A model generated the notes under the pieces. The model ran no database searches and had not been told where the DNA came from. It worked only from the letters and a program-made list of their open reading frames with translations. This document shows positions 9,920 through 18,829 of a DNA stretch of 64,000 bases, one piece after another. Location: contig NZ_FNEA01000002.1 of assembly GCF_900100045.1 (NCBI RefSeq), positions 62,001 to 126,000 on the forward strand, in the 5' to 3' direction. The position numbers and the translations under genes were made by a program. Source of the stretch: Paracoccus denitrificans. GTDB lineage: Bacteria > Pseudomonadota > Alphaproteobacteria > Rhodobacterales > Rhodobacteraceae. Position 1 is the first letter of the stretch. The number at the start of each line of letters is the position of its first letter.

Positions 9920-10880
9920 GGCCATCTCCTTTTTGCGCGCCCGCGTTGCGCGGCCCGACCGCCAGCGGCAGGCTGACCTCGCCCGCCTTTTCAAAGCTCA
10001 GGGTGACATTCACCGTCTCGCCCTCGACCAGCGGCTGCTTCAACTCCATGAACATCAGGTGATAGCCGCCGGGCTTCAGTTCAACCGTGCCGCCGGCGGG
10101 GATCGGCAGGCCCTCGGGCAGTTCGCGCATCCGCATCACCTCGCCCTCCATGGCCATCTCGTGGATTTCGGTGCGACCCGCGAAATCGGCGCTGGCCGCG
10201 ACCAGCCGATCCTCGGCCCCGCCGTTGGCGATGGTCAGGAAGCCGCCCGCCACCGGCGCGCCGGGGGGTGTGGCGCGGCTGAAGCCGCCGTCCAGCGTCA
10301 GGTCGCCCAGGATCACCGGCCCGGCCGAGTTCGCCGCCGCGTGATCGCCATGGCCATGGCCGTGCCCGGCCTTGCCGGCGGCAACGGTCAGGCCCGGCGC
10401 CGGGTTCGGCACCTCCTTGCTGCCCGAGACATCGGTCCAGTCCGCCTTGCCATCCGCGCATTCCTGCACGGTCGGGAAATACAGCACCGTGCCCGGCGCC
10501 ACATCCGCGCCGACGGTGCCGCGGATGACGAATTCGTCATACCAGTCGTCCTGCAATTCGTCGCCGGACCAGATCACCTCGCGCGTGCCCTCGGTCATCT
10601 GCGTGCCGTGGTTGTCGAAGGGCTGGGCATAGGGGCCCTTTACCGTCTCCAGCACCCAGCCAGCCTTGGGCATGGGCTTGGCGTTGTAGAAGCCCTCGGG
10701 CAGTTCGACCCGCAGGGTGTGGGTGGCCTGGCCGTCGCAGCCATGGCCGATGCGGATCACCGCGCGATAGGCGGCGCCGGCCGGGGCCTCTGACCGCTCC
10801 AGCGTGGCATGGGACAGGGCGGGACCGGCCGCAAGGCCAAGAAGCGTGGCGCAAAGCGCGCCGAAAACATGGTTCTGCAT
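9906..10880 (-). CDS. DUF1775 (YcnI-type) and PCuAC copper chaperone fusion
   Basis: A secreted two-domain protein of about 324 residues. After the signal peptide (FGALCATLLGLAAGPALSHA) comes a DUF1775/YcnI-like domain, whose mature N-terminus starts with histidine (HATLERSEAPAGA) and contains IGHGCDGQATHTLRVELPEG. A histidine-rich linker (GHGHGHGDH) leads to a PCuAC domain with the copper-binding His/Met pattern EIHEMAMEGEVMRMRE and GGYHLMFMELKQP. It ends in another His-rich tail (KGDGHGGH). PCuAC proteins pass Cu(I) in the periplasm, often with Sco, whose gene overlaps this one. The ATG at 10880 is chosen over one four codons upstream on signal-peptide grounds; neither has a strong ribosome binding site. 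Confidence 0.85.
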   Translation of the reverse strand: MQNHVFGALCATLLGLAAGPALSHATLERSEAPAGAAYRAVIRIGHGCDGQATHTLRVELPEGFYNAKPMPKAGWVLETVKGPYAQPFDNHGTQMTEGTREVIWSGDELQDDWYDEFVIRGTVGADVAPGTVLYFPTVQECADGKADWTDVSGSKEVPNPAPGLTVAAGKAGHGHGHGDHAAANSAGPVILGDLTLDGGFSRATPPGAPVAGGFLTIANGGAEDRLVAASADFAGRTEIHEMAMEGEVMRMRELPEGLPIPAGGTVELKPGGYHLMFMELKQPLVEGETVNVTLSFEKAGEVSLPLAVGPRNAGAQKGDGHGGH

Positions 10881-10949
10881 GATCGTTCTCATCTGATGGG
10901 AATAGCGCCCGCCGGGTCCTGGCCCACGGGCTGCCGAAGCAAGGTTCCG

Positions 10950-11369
10950 TCAGACGAGCACCGGCGGCCCCCGCGCCGAAGGCGCCAGCATCTCGGCGCG
11001 ATAAAGGTGGTCGGGCAGATCCAGCACCCGCGCCATGCGCAGCGCCGGCAACAGCGGCGCCGGCGCATCGACGGCAGCGCCCTGCAACAGCGGCTGGCCA
11101 TGGGGCGCCCAGTCGCAGGCATGGGGATCGGCATGCGGCGCCTCGTCGGCCGGGACCAGGCTGCCATCGGCGGCCACGACCATCTGGACCGGCCCCTCGC
11201 CCGAGCACAGCACGACGGTGACGCTGCCCTGCGCGTCGCGGGCGATCATGGTGCCGGGCAGGATCAGCGAAAACAGCAGGAAGGGCAGCACCGCCAGCCA
11301 GCAGCACAGTCGCCGCAGCGACGCGCCGCGCCCAAGCCCCGCCGTCCGATATCCGTCCTGAACCCGCAT
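10950..11369 (-). CDS. DUF2946-like small membrane protein of the copper operon
   Basis: The product has about 139 residues: one N-terminal hydrophobic segment (LCCWLAVLPFLLFSLILPG), a short soluble stretch with VTVVLCSGEGPVQMVV, and a Cys/His motif PHADPHACDWAPHGQP. The C-terminal part is proline/alanine-rich. Proteins of this type commonly precede PCuAC and other copper genes, and the Cys/His residues could bind metal, but no reaction is known. The start is uncertain: the ATG at 11369 is given, while one at 11426 would overlap the stop of the iron permease gene. Confidence 0.6.
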   Translation of the reverse strand: MRVQDGYRTAGLGRGASLRRLCCWLAVLPFLLFSLILPGTMIARDAQGSVTVVLCSGEGPVQMVVAADGSLVPADEAPHADPHACDWAPHGQPLLQGAAVDAPAPLLPALRMARVLDLPDHLYRAEMLAPSARGPPVLV

Positions 11370-11422
11370 ATCCGCAGCCCTGTCAGAAATCCGCGCCGGA
11401 GGAAAGGGACAATATGCCGCAA

Positions 11423-13075
11423 TCACCGGCGGATCGTCCGCGCCAGGACGATCACCGGCAGGATGCCGATAAGCACGATGATCAGCGCGGCGATGGCCGC
11501 GTCCTCATAGGTGCCACGCGCCGCCTCGCCGTAAAGATGGGTCGAGAGCGTCTCGAAGTTCAGCGGTCGCAGCAGCAGCGTGGCGGGCAGTTCCTTGACG
11601 CAATCGACGAAGATCAACAGCCCCGAGGCCGCCAGCGCCGGGCGCGAGATCGGCACATGCACCTCGCGGAAGACCTGGCCGGGGCTGCGCCCCAGCGTCC
11701 GCGCCACATGGTCGAGCGAGCGGGGCACCCGGCTCAGCCCCGCCTCGATCCCGCCGCTGGCGATGGCCAGGAAGCGCGCGACATAGGCATAGATCAGCGC
11801 CGCGCCGGAACCCAGCAGCAAAAGCCCCGGCCCCACGCCCAGCAGCGCCTGCGAGACCGCGGCGATCTGCCGGTCGGCCAGCGCGATCACCGGCAAGAGC
11901 CCGATCGCCAGGATGGTGCCCGGCACGGCATAGCCCAGCGTCGAAAGCCGCACCATCGTCCGGGTCAGGGTGCCGGGCCGCATCCGCGCCGCACCGGTCA
12001 CCACCAGCCCCAGCAGCAGCGCGACCAGCGTCGCCAGCCCGGCGAAGAAGGCGGTGTTGCCCGCCTCTTCCAGGATGCGCGGCGAAAGCCCGGCAAAGCG
12101 ATAGCGCGCCCAGGCCGCGCCGGCCAGATACCAGGCCGGGGCCGCAAAGCCGAATGTGACCGGCAGCGCGCAGACCAGCATGGCCCCCAAGGCCCGCCAG
12201 CCGCGCAGGCGCGTGCGCCGCAAGGGCTGGCTGCGCTGCGCGCCCGCCGCGTAGCGCTGGCGCTTGCGGCCGCGCCGCTCCAGCATGACCAGCGCCATGG
12301 TGATGGCCAGCATCGCCAAGGCGATCTGCGCCGCCCCCGGCAGGTCCGAGCGGTTGATCCATGTCGAATAGACCGAGACGGTCAGCGTGCGCACGCCCAG
12401 GAACTCGGCCGCGCCGATGTCGTTCATCGCCTCCATCAGCGCCAGAGCCGTGCCGATGGCAACGGCGGGCCGGGCCAGCGGAATCGCCACGCGCAGGAAG
12501 GTGGCGACCGGCCCCGCCCCCAGCGTCCGCCCGGCATCCAGCAGATTGCCGGCCTGCATGGCGAACAGCGCCCGCACCGGCAGATAGACATAGGGGTAAA
12601 GCACCAGCCCCAGCAGCAGGATGCAGCCCGGCATCGAGCGGATGTCGGGCAGGCGGAACTCGCGCGGGCTGGAATAGCCCAGCCAGCCGCGGATCGCGCC
12701 CTGCACCGGCCCGACCGGATGCAGCAGGTCCAGATAGGCATAGGCGACGATATAGGTCGGCACCGCCAAGGGCAGCAGCAGCGCCCAGCCGAAAAAGCGC
12801 CGCCCTGGGAAATCGCAGGCCGCGACCAGCCAGGCCGTCGCCGTGCCGAGCGTCGCGACGATGATGCCGACGCCCACCAGCAGGATCACCGTCTGCCGCG
12901 CCGCGACCGGCAGCACGTTGCTGACCAGATGCGCCCAAAGCCCCGGGCTGCCCTGCAGCGCGAACAGCCCCAGCGCCAGCACCGGCAGCAGAACGAGCGC
13001 GGCGACAGCCAGGGCTGCCGCCTGCCAACCCACCCCCGCGCGGACGCGGGGGCGCTGTGCCAGTTCCGGTGTCAT
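11423..13075 (-). CDS. fbpB: Ferric iron ABC transporter permease (FbpB type)
   Basis: The inner-membrane permease of the iron importer has 550 residues and about twelve hydrophobic segments. It consists of two fused permease halves, each with a coupling loop: AGRTLGAGPVATFLRVAIPL in the first and HVARTLGRSPGQVFREVHVP in the second. This double-length layout is characteristic of Fbp/Sfu/Hit ferric transporters. It follows the binding protein gene by 22 bases on the same strand, while the ATPase gene is divergent. Confidence 0.88.
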   Translation of the reverse strand: MTPELAQRPRVRAGVGWQAAALAVAALVLLPVLALGLFALQGSPGLWAHLVSNVLPVAARQTVILLVGVGIIVATLGTATAWLVAACDFPGRRFFGWALLLPLAVPTYIVAYAYLDLLHPVGPVQGAIRGWLGYSSPREFRLPDIRSMPGCILLLGLVLYPYVYLPVRALFAMQAGNLLDAGRTLGAGPVATFLRVAIPLARPAVAIGTALALMEAMNDIGAAEFLGVRTLTVSVYSTWINRSDLPGAAQIALAMLAITMALVMLERRGRKRQRYAAGAQRSQPLRRTRLRGWRALGAMLVCALPVTFGFAAPAWYLAGAAWARYRFAGLSPRILEEAGNTAFFAGLATLVALLLGLVVTGAARMRPGTLTRTMVRLSTLGYAVPGTILAIGLLPVIALADRQIAAVSQALLGVGPGLLLLGSGAALIYAYVARFLAIASGGIEAGLSRVPRSLDHVARTLGRSPGQVFREVHVPISRPALAASGLLIFVDCVKELPATLLLRPLNFETLSTHLYGEAARGTYEDAAIAALIIVLIGILPVIVLARTIRR

Positions 13076-13097
13076 GCGGCCTGTGTCCCGGACGGGC

Positions 13098-14111
13098 TCA
13101 GTTGTCGAAGCCCACCGCCTCGGCCAGTTCGCTCGCCGCCTTGCGCTGGCGGGCGATCTCGGTCAGGTCGGTGCCGTCCACCTTGAGATCGGCAATATCC
13201 TCGATCACCGGGCTGACCGCGACGCCGGGCTTGACCGGATATTCGAAATTCGCCTCGGCATAGATCTTTTGCGCCTCGTCCGAGACCAGGTATTCCAGCA
13301 GTTGCACCGCCTGGTCGCGGTTCGGGGCATTCTTGGCCACCGCCGCGCCCGAGACGTTCACCTGCGTGCCGCCATCCTCGAAGGTGGGCAGGACGACCTT
13401 GATCGCCTTGACCCACTCCTCCTGTTCGGGACCGCCGGCGCCGCTGCGCATCAGGCCGACATAGTAGGAATTGGCGATGCCGATCTCGCAGATGCCGCCC
13501 ATGATGTCGCGGGCCACGTCGCGGTCGCCGCCGCCGGCGGTGCGGGCCAGGTTCGCCTTGACGCCCTCCAGCCAGGTCTTGGCGGCCTCTTCGCCGTGAT
13601 GCACGATGTAGGAGGCGGTCAGCGCCACGTTGTAGGGATGCTGCCCCGAGCGGATGCAGACCTTGCCCTTCCATTCCGGCTTGGCGAGGTCTTCATAGGT
13701 AAAGCTCGCAAGATCCAGGTCCTTCTCGGCGTAAAGCACCCGCGCCCGCTGCGACAGCGCGAACCAGTTGCCGTCCTTGTCGCGCAGGTTCTCGGGGATG
13801 GCGGCGGAAAGCGCCTCGGATTCGACGGGCTGGGTCAGGCCGCGATCGACCAGATCGACCAGGTTGCCGATGTCCACGGTCATCAGCACGTCGGCGGGCG
13901 AGGCCTCGCCCTCCTGCTCGACCCGCTCGGGCAGGCCGTCCTTGAGGAAGATGGTATTGACCTTCACCCCGGTCGTTTCGGTGAACGAGGCCAGCAGCGG
14001 CTCGATCAGATTCGGCTCGCGCGTGGTGTAAAGGTTCAGTTCCTGGGCGCTTGCGGCAACCGCCTGCGCAGCAAGCACGGCACCGATCAGTCCAGATAGT
14101 CCGAGACGCAT
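13098..14111 (-). CDS. fbpA: Ferric iron ABC transporter periplasmic binding protein (FbpA type)
   Basis: A 337-residue binding protein with a signal peptide (LIGAVLAAQAVAASA, cleavage before QELNLYTTREP). The mature protein starts with the LYTTRE strand typical of class F ferric-binding proteins. The conserved tyrosine pair that contacts iron in this family is visible in IANSYYVGLMRSG, and GGTQVNVSGAAVAKNAPN matches the family's C-lobe. A GGAGG ribosome binding site precedes the ATG at 14111. Ferric iron is the likely ligand; thiamine or phosphonate binding is possible but less likely. Confidence 0.88.
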   Translation of the reverse strand: MRLGLSGLIGAVLAAQAVAASAQELNLYTTREPNLIEPLLASFTETTGVKVNTIFLKDGLPERVEQEGEASPADVLMTVDIGNLVDLVDRGLTQPVESEALSAAIPENLRDKDGNWFALSQRARVLYAEKDLDLASFTYEDLAKPEWKGKVCIRSGQHPYNVALTASYIVHHGEEAAKTWLEGVKANLARTAGGGDRDVARDIMGGICEIGIANSYYVGLMRSGAGGPEQEEWVKAIKVVLPTFEDGGTQVNVSGAAVAKNAPNRDQAVQLLEYLVSDEAQKIYAEANFEYPVKPGVAVSPVIEDIADLKVDGTDLTEIARQRKAASELAEAVGFDN

Positions 14112-14141
14112 AGCCTGTCCTCCTTGCGATTTCTCGACATG

Positions 14142-14167
14142 TTTACTAAACTAATTAGCAATGTAAA
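14142..14167. promoter_or_regulatory. Candidate iron-responsive operator between fbpA and fbpC
   Basis: The divergent promoter region is A/T-rich and holds a 26-base dyad: outer arms TTTAC (14142-14146) and GTAAA (14163-14167) around a perfect central palindrome CTAATTAG (14151-14158). Eighteen of the 26 positions are symmetric. Alphaproteobacterial iron regulators (Fur, Irr, RirA) bind A/T-rich dyads, but which of them would act here cannot be told by eye. Confidence 0.45.
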
Positions 14168-14203
14168 TAATCCTCATGCGTCTGCGGCCACGAAGGGATG
14201 CCG

Positions 14204-15325
14204 ATGAACCAATTCGCCAGCCCTCCCGAATGGGCCAGCCAGGTGGATGCGCACGATGCCGCGCCGGACCCCGCCCCATCCCAGCCCATGCTGGAGGTTT
14301 CGGCGCTGTGCCGCCGCTTCGCAGGCGTGGCGGCGGTCGAGGATGTCGGCTTCGACGTGGCGCAGGGCGAGGTGACCTGCCTGCTCGGCCCCTCGGGCTG
14401 CGGCAAGTCGACCACGCTACGCATGATCGCCGGCATCGAGCGGCCCGATTCCGGCGCCGTCCGCATCGGCGGCCGGGCCATGTCCGACGCCGGCGGCTTC
14501 CTGCCGCCCGAACGGCGCCCGGTCGGGCTGGTATTCCAGGATTTCGCATTGTTCCCGCATCTGGACGTGGCGGCCAATGTCGGCTTCGGCCTGCAAGGCC
14601 CGGCACGGCAGAACCGCGACCGGATCGGCGAGTTGCTGGAGCGCGTCGGCCTGTCCGGCCATGCCGCGAAATATCCGCACGAGCTTTCGGGGGGCGAGCA
14701 GCAGCGCGTGGCGCTGATCCGGGCCTTGGCGCCGCGCCCCTGCGTGATGCTGATGGACGAACCGTTCTCCAGCCTCGACCACCGGCTGCGCGACGGGGTG
14801 CGCGACGCGGCGCTGGACCTGCTGCGCGAAACCGAAACCACGGTGCTGATGGTCACCCACGATCCCGAAGAGGCGATGCTGATGGGCCATCGCATCGCCG
14901 TCATGCGCAAGGGCCGGCTGATCCAGGAAGGCCGCCCGGACGAGCTTTACAACCGCCCGGCAGATCGGGGCGTCGCGGCCTTTTTCTCGGACCTGAACAT
15001 CGTTTCGGGGCGGGTGTCGGGCGGCCGGGTTCAGACCGGCCTGGGCGCCTTTCCGGCCCCCGGCCTTGCCGAAGGCAGCCGGGCCGAGGTCGCCATCCGT
15101 CCCCAGCACCTGGTGCCCACCGACACCGAGACCGGCGGCACGCCGGCCCGGGTCGAGCGTGCGCGCTATCTGGGCCGCGAAAGCCTGATCGAGATGCGGC
15201 TGGAACCCGGCGGCGCGGCGATGAAATCCCGCGTTCCCGGCCTGATCCTGCCCGCGCCGGGCAGCCTGATCCACGTCGCCGCCCAGCCGGGCAGCGCCAT
15301 GGTCTTTGCCTGCGACGGCGAATAG
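14204..15325 (+). CDS. fbpC: Ferric iron ABC transporter ATP-binding protein (FbpC type)
   Basis: The ATPase of the iron importer. It shows Walker A (GPSGCGKST), Q-loop (GLVFQDFALFPHLDVAANVG), signature LSGGEQQRVALIRALA, Walker B (CVMLMDEPFSSLD) and switch histidine (VTHDPEEAMLMG). A C-terminal regulatory region (EVAIRPQHLVPTDTETGG) follows, as in FbpC/PotA. An ATG at 14198 touches the GAAGGG ribosome binding site directly, so the ATG at 14204, six bases after that site, is preferred (373 residues). It is transcribed away from fbpA and fbpB, with the shared control region between them. Confidence 0.88.
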   Translation: MNQFASPPEWASQVDAHDAAPDPAPSQPMLEVSALCRRFAGVAAVEDVGFDVAQGEVTCLLGPSGCGKSTTLRMIAGIERPDSGAVRIGGRAMSDAGGFLPPERRPVGLVFQDFALFPHLDVAANVGFGLQGPARQNRDRIGELLERVGLSGHAAKYPHELSGGEQQRVALIRALAPRPCVMLMDEPFSSLDHRLRDGVRDAALDLLRETETTVLMVTHDPEEAMLMGHRIAVMRKGRLIQEGRPDELYNRPADRGVAAFFSDLNIVSGRVSGGRVQTGLGAFPAPGLAEGSRAEVAIRPQHLVPTDTETGGTPARVERARYLGRESLIEMRLEPGGAAMKSRVPGLILPAPGSLIHVAAQPGSAMVFACDGE

Positions 15326-15327
15326 GC

Positions 15328-15350
15328 GCGGCCGATCCCTACTCGGCCGC
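15328..15350. terminator. Bidirectional hairpin between fbpC and nasC
   Basis: GCGGCCGA and TCGGCCGC make a perfect eight-base stem with a seven-base loop. It starts three bases after the fbpC stop, and its loop holds the nasC stop codon (15339-15341, minus strand). No clear T-tract follows on either side. It is well placed to separate the two convergent transcripts. Confidence 0.45.
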
Positions 15351-17951
15351 CGCGCGGCAGGCGGTGCCGGCCTCCAGCAGCGCGCGGATCTCGGGGCGGC
15401 ACGAGCCGCAATTGGTGCCCGCCCGCAACGCCTGCCCCACCGCCTCGACCGAGGTCAGGCGCCGGGTGGCGATGGCCTGCACGATGCTGTTCACGCCGAT
15501 GCCGAAGCAGGCGCAGACCAGCGCGCCTTCGTCCGGGCGGTCGGCGCCGGGGCGGCCGGCCAGCGCCTCGGCCCCGCCCTCGCCCAGCAGCGCTGCGACA
15601 TGGCTGCGCGACAGGCCCACCGGCCCCGGCGCGACGAACAGCGCCGCCTGCAGCCGGCCATCGCGCAAAAAGGCCAGCCGCACCTGCCCGCGCGTCCGGT
15701 CGTGCAGCACCAGCGGCTCATCCGGCAATCCGAACAGCGCGCGGGCATGGGCGGTCCAGTCCTGCGGCACCTCCAGCCCGGCCAGTTCGGCCTGCTCTCC
15801 GCGCGGCAGCGTCGCCCGCGCCCAATAGTCGCAATCCGGCCGGATCGCACCCGCCGAGACGGCAAAGCCGAACCAGCGCGCGGCAAAAGGCCGGATCGCC
15901 ACCGTCGCCGATTTCAGCGCCGGCTGGCCCGAGACCGGATCGACCGTCCCCGGCACCAGCGCATCGATCCGGCCCGAGGGCGCAGTCTCGCCCGTCCAAT
16001 GCATCGGCGCAAAGGGATGGCCCGGCGCCACCCGGTCGGTCACCAGCACCCGCAGCACGGCACGGCCATGCGGGCCGCAGACCTCGGCAAGGCTCGCGGG
16101 CGTCAGGTCCAGCCGGGCCGCATCGCTGGGGTGCAGCTCCAGGAAGGGCTCGGCCAGATGGCGGGACAGGCGCGGCGACAGGCCGGTGCGGGTCATGGTG
16201 TGCCAATGATCGCGCACCCGGCCGGTATTCAGCCGGAACGGATGATCCGCATCCACCGGCTGCGGCGGGCGCGGCGTCACCGCGACCATCCGCGCGCGGC
16301 CCGAGGGGGTATGGAACCGCCCGTCGCCAAAGAACCGTCCGCCCTGCCTGCCTGCCGATTGCGGCCACAGAAAGGGCCCCAGCGCGTCATATTCGGCCGC
16401 GGTGATCCCGGCATGGGCCGAGATGTCGAAATCGCTGCCCAGCCCGCCTGCGATGCCGGACAGTGCGGCATGTTCGGCAAAGACCTGCGCGGGGCTGGTC
16501 CAGCCGAAGGCATCGGCCCAGCCCATGCGGCACCCGACCTCGGCCAGGATGCGCCAGTCGTCGCGCGCCTGCCCGGCGGGGGCGAGGGTGCGGCGCTGGC
16601 GGCTGATGCGGCGCTCGGAGTTCGTCACCGTGCCGTCCTTTTCGCCCCAGCCGGTCGCCGGCAGCAGGACATGCGCCAGCCGCGTGGTGTCGGTCCGCGC
16701 CATGATGTCCGAGACCGCCACGAAATCGCAGCCGGCAATGGCGCGGGCGACGCGGTCGGCCTCGGGCATGGTCGCGGCGGGGTTGGTGCAGATGATCCAC
16801 AGCGCCTTGATCCGGCCATCCTCGACCGCGCGGAACATGTCCACGGCCTTCAGTCCCGGCCGCTCGGCCATGCGCGGCGCGTTCCAGAAGCCGCGCACCG
16901 CCTCGCGATGCGCCGGGTTCTCGATCTCCAGATGGCAGGCCAGCATGTTGGCCAGCCCGCCGACCTCGCGCCCGCCCATGGCATTGGGCTGGCCGGTGAC
17001 GCTGAACGGGCCCATGCCCGGCCGGCCGATGCGGCCGCTGGCGAGGTGGCAGTTCAGGATCGCATTCACCTTGTCGGTGCCGCTGTCGGACTGGTTCACG
17101 CCCTGCGACCAGACCGTCACCACCTTGTCGCTACCGCACCACAGGTCGAAGAACTGCCGCAACTGGCTGTGCGCCAGCCCCGTGGCCGAGGGCAGCGTCC
17201 CGCGCGCGGCGGCCAGCGCCTCGTCGAACCCGTCCAGATGCGCGGCAGCATCCCCGCCGGCCAGGCCGCGCCGCGCGATCTCGGCCAGCAGCAGGTTGAA
17301 CAGCGCCGCATCCGCGCCCGGCGCCAGCGCCAGATGCAGGTCGGCGATGTCGCAACTCGCGGCGCGGCGCGGATCGACCACCACGACGCGCGTGCCCCGC
17401 GCCTCGCGCGCCGCCGCCAGCCGCTGGTAAAGCACCGGATGGCACCAGGCCAGGTTCGAGCCGACCAGCACCACCGTATCGGCCAGCTCCAGATCCTCGT
17501 AGAGCCCCGGCACCGTGTCGGTGCCAAAGGCCCGCCGGTGCCCCGCAACGGCCGAGGCCATGCAAAGCCGCGAATTCGTGTCGATATTGGCCGAGCCGAT
17601 GAAGCCCTTCATCAGCTTGTTGGCGACATAGTAATCCTCGGTCAAAAGCTGCCCCGAGACGTAGAAGCCGACCGAATCCGGCCCGTGCTCGGCAATGGTG
17701 TCGCGGAAGCGGTGCGCGACCAGGTCCAGCGCCTCGTCCCAGCCGGCCTCGCGCCCGTGGATGCGCGGGGCGAGCAGCCGGCCGCCATGGCCGACCGTCT
17801 CGCCAAGCGCCGAGCCCTTGACGCAAAGCCGGCCCCGGTTCGCGGGATGATCGGGATCGCCCGCAATGCCCAGCCCGCCCTTGCCGTCGGGCGTCGCCAG
17901 CACGCCGCAGCCCACGCCGCAATAGGGACAGGTGGTGCGGATGGTCTGCAT
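15339..17951 (-). CDS. nasC: Assimilatory nitrate reductase catalytic subunit
   Basis: This 870-residue cytoplasmic enzyme reduces nitrate to nitrite at a bis-MGD molybdenum site. The N-terminal [4Fe-4S] motif is CPYCGVGC plus a fourth cysteine in RLCVKG (C8, C11, C15, C43). The molybdopterin oxidoreductase core includes NIDTNSRLCMASAVAGHRR and VTVWSQGVNQSDSGTDKVNA. A C-terminal BFD-like [2Fe-2S] domain is shown by VCACFGIGVNSIVQ and NCGSCRPEI. The ATG at 17951 is favoured over one four codons earlier because GAGGAAG lies just upstream of it. It is the last gene of the nas operon, nine bases from nasH. Electrons are expected to arrive through NasG and NasB, as shown in P. denitrificans. Confidence 0.95.
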   Translation of the reverse strand: MQTIRTTCPYCGVGCGVLATPDGKGGLGIAGDPDHPANRGRLCVKGSALGETVGHGGRLLAPRIHGREAGWDEALDLVAHRFRDTIAEHGPDSVGFYVSGQLLTEDYYVANKLMKGFIGSANIDTNSRLCMASAVAGHRRAFGTDTVPGLYEDLELADTVVLVGSNLAWCHPVLYQRLAAAREARGTRVVVVDPRRAASCDIADLHLALAPGADAALFNLLLAEIARRGLAGGDAAAHLDGFDEALAAARGTLPSATGLAHSQLRQFFDLWCGSDKVVTVWSQGVNQSDSGTDKVNAILNCHLASGRIGRPGMGPFSVTGQPNAMGGREVGGLANMLACHLEIENPAHREAVRGFWNAPRMAERPGLKAVDMFRAVEDGRIKALWIICTNPAATMPEADRVARAIAGCDFVAVSDIMARTDTTRLAHVLLPATGWGEKDGTVTNSERRISRQRRTLAPAGQARDDWRILAEVGCRMGWADAFGWTSPAQVFAEHAALSGIAGGLGSDFDISAHAGITAAEYDALGPFLWPQSAGRQGGRFFGDGRFHTPSGRARMVAVTPRPPQPVDADHPFRLNTGRVRDHWHTMTRTGLSPRLSRHLAEPFLELHPSDAARLDLTPASLAEVCGPHGRAVLRVLVTDRVAPGHPFAPMHWTGETAPSGRIDALVPGTVDPVSGQPALKSATVAIRPFAARWFGFAVSAGAIRPDCDYWARATLPRGEQAELAGLEVPQDWTAHARALFGLPDEPLVLHDRTRGQVRLAFLRDGRLQAALFVAPGPVGLSRSHVAALLGEGGAEALAGRPGADRPDEGALVCACFGIGVNSIVQAIATRRLTSVEAVGQALRAGTNCGSCRPEIRALLEAGTACRAAAE

Positions 17952-17959
17952 CGGCTTCC

Positions 17960-18817
17960 TCATTCGGCGGGAACGGCGGCGGGCCGGACGGGGGCTTCGG
18001 CGGTCGCATCAGCCGCGCGCCGGGGCGAGGTCTTGTGATGCGTGGCATAGATCATGGCGCCGACAAAGGTCAGCCCGCCGACCAGGTTGCCCAGCACGGT
18101 CGGGATCTCGTTCCAGATCATGTAGTCCATGATGGTGAACTGCCCGCCCAGAAGCAGCCCGGCGGGGAACAGGAACATGTTCACGATGGAATGCTCGAAA
18201 CCCATGTAGAAGAAGATCAGGATCGGCATCCACATGGCGATGACCTTGCCCGAGACGGTGGTGGACATCATCGCCGCGACCACCCCGGTCGAAACCATCC
18301 AGTTGCACATGACCGCGCGGACGAACAGCGTCAGCATCCCCGCCGCGCCATGGGCGGCATAGCCGAGCGTCCGCCCCTCGCCGATATGGCCGATCTTTTC
18401 GCCCACCGCGTTCGGCGCCTCGGAAAAGCCGAAGGTGACGATGATCGCCATGAAGACCGCGACGGTGAAGGCGCCGGCGAAATTGCCGCAAAAGACCAGG
18501 CCCCAGTTGCGCAGCATGCCGCGCAAGGTCACCCCCGGCCGCCGGTCGATCAGCGCCAGCGGCACCAGCGTGAACACCCCGGTGAGCAGGTCGAAGCCCA
18601 GCAGGTAGAGCATGCAGAAGCCGACCGGGAACAACAGCGCGCCGATCAGCGGCTCGCCGGTGTTCACGGTGACGGTCACGGCAAAGGCGGCGGCAAGCGC
18701 CAGGATCGCGCCGGCCATATAGGCGCGGATCAGCGTGTCCTTGGTGGACATGAAGACCTTGGCTTCGCCGGCATCGATCATCTTCTTCGCGAAATCGGCA
18801 GGATTGACATAGGACAT
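17960..18817 (-). CDS. nasH: Formate/nitrite family transporter (nitrite channel)
   Basis: A 285-residue inner-membrane protein of the FNT family with about six helices. Family motifs seen: GAILALAAAFAVTVTVNTG at the first helix, NWGLVFCGNFAGAFT in the middle (the GNxxG segment), VMCNWMVSTGVVAAMM, and GFEHSIVNMFLFPAG near the C-terminus, which contains the conserved central histidine region. It sits between nasG and nasC, so nitrite import or export is the natural role. Formate transport is excluded mostly by context. Confidence 0.92.
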   Translation of the reverse strand: MSYVNPADFAKKMIDAGEAKVFMSTKDTLIRAYMAGAILALAAAFAVTVTVNTGEPLIGALLFPVGFCMLYLLGFDLLTGVFTLVPLALIDRRPGVTLRGMLRNWGLVFCGNFAGAFTVAVFMAIIVTFGFSEAPNAVGEKIGHIGEGRTLGYAAHGAAGMLTLFVRAVMCNWMVSTGVVAAMMSTTVSGKVIAMWMPILIFFYMGFEHSIVNMFLFPAGLLLGGQFTIMDYMIWNEIPTVLGNLVGGLTFVGAMIYATHHKTSPRRAADATAEAPVRPAAVPAE

Positions 18818-18829
18818 GAGTTTGCTCCT

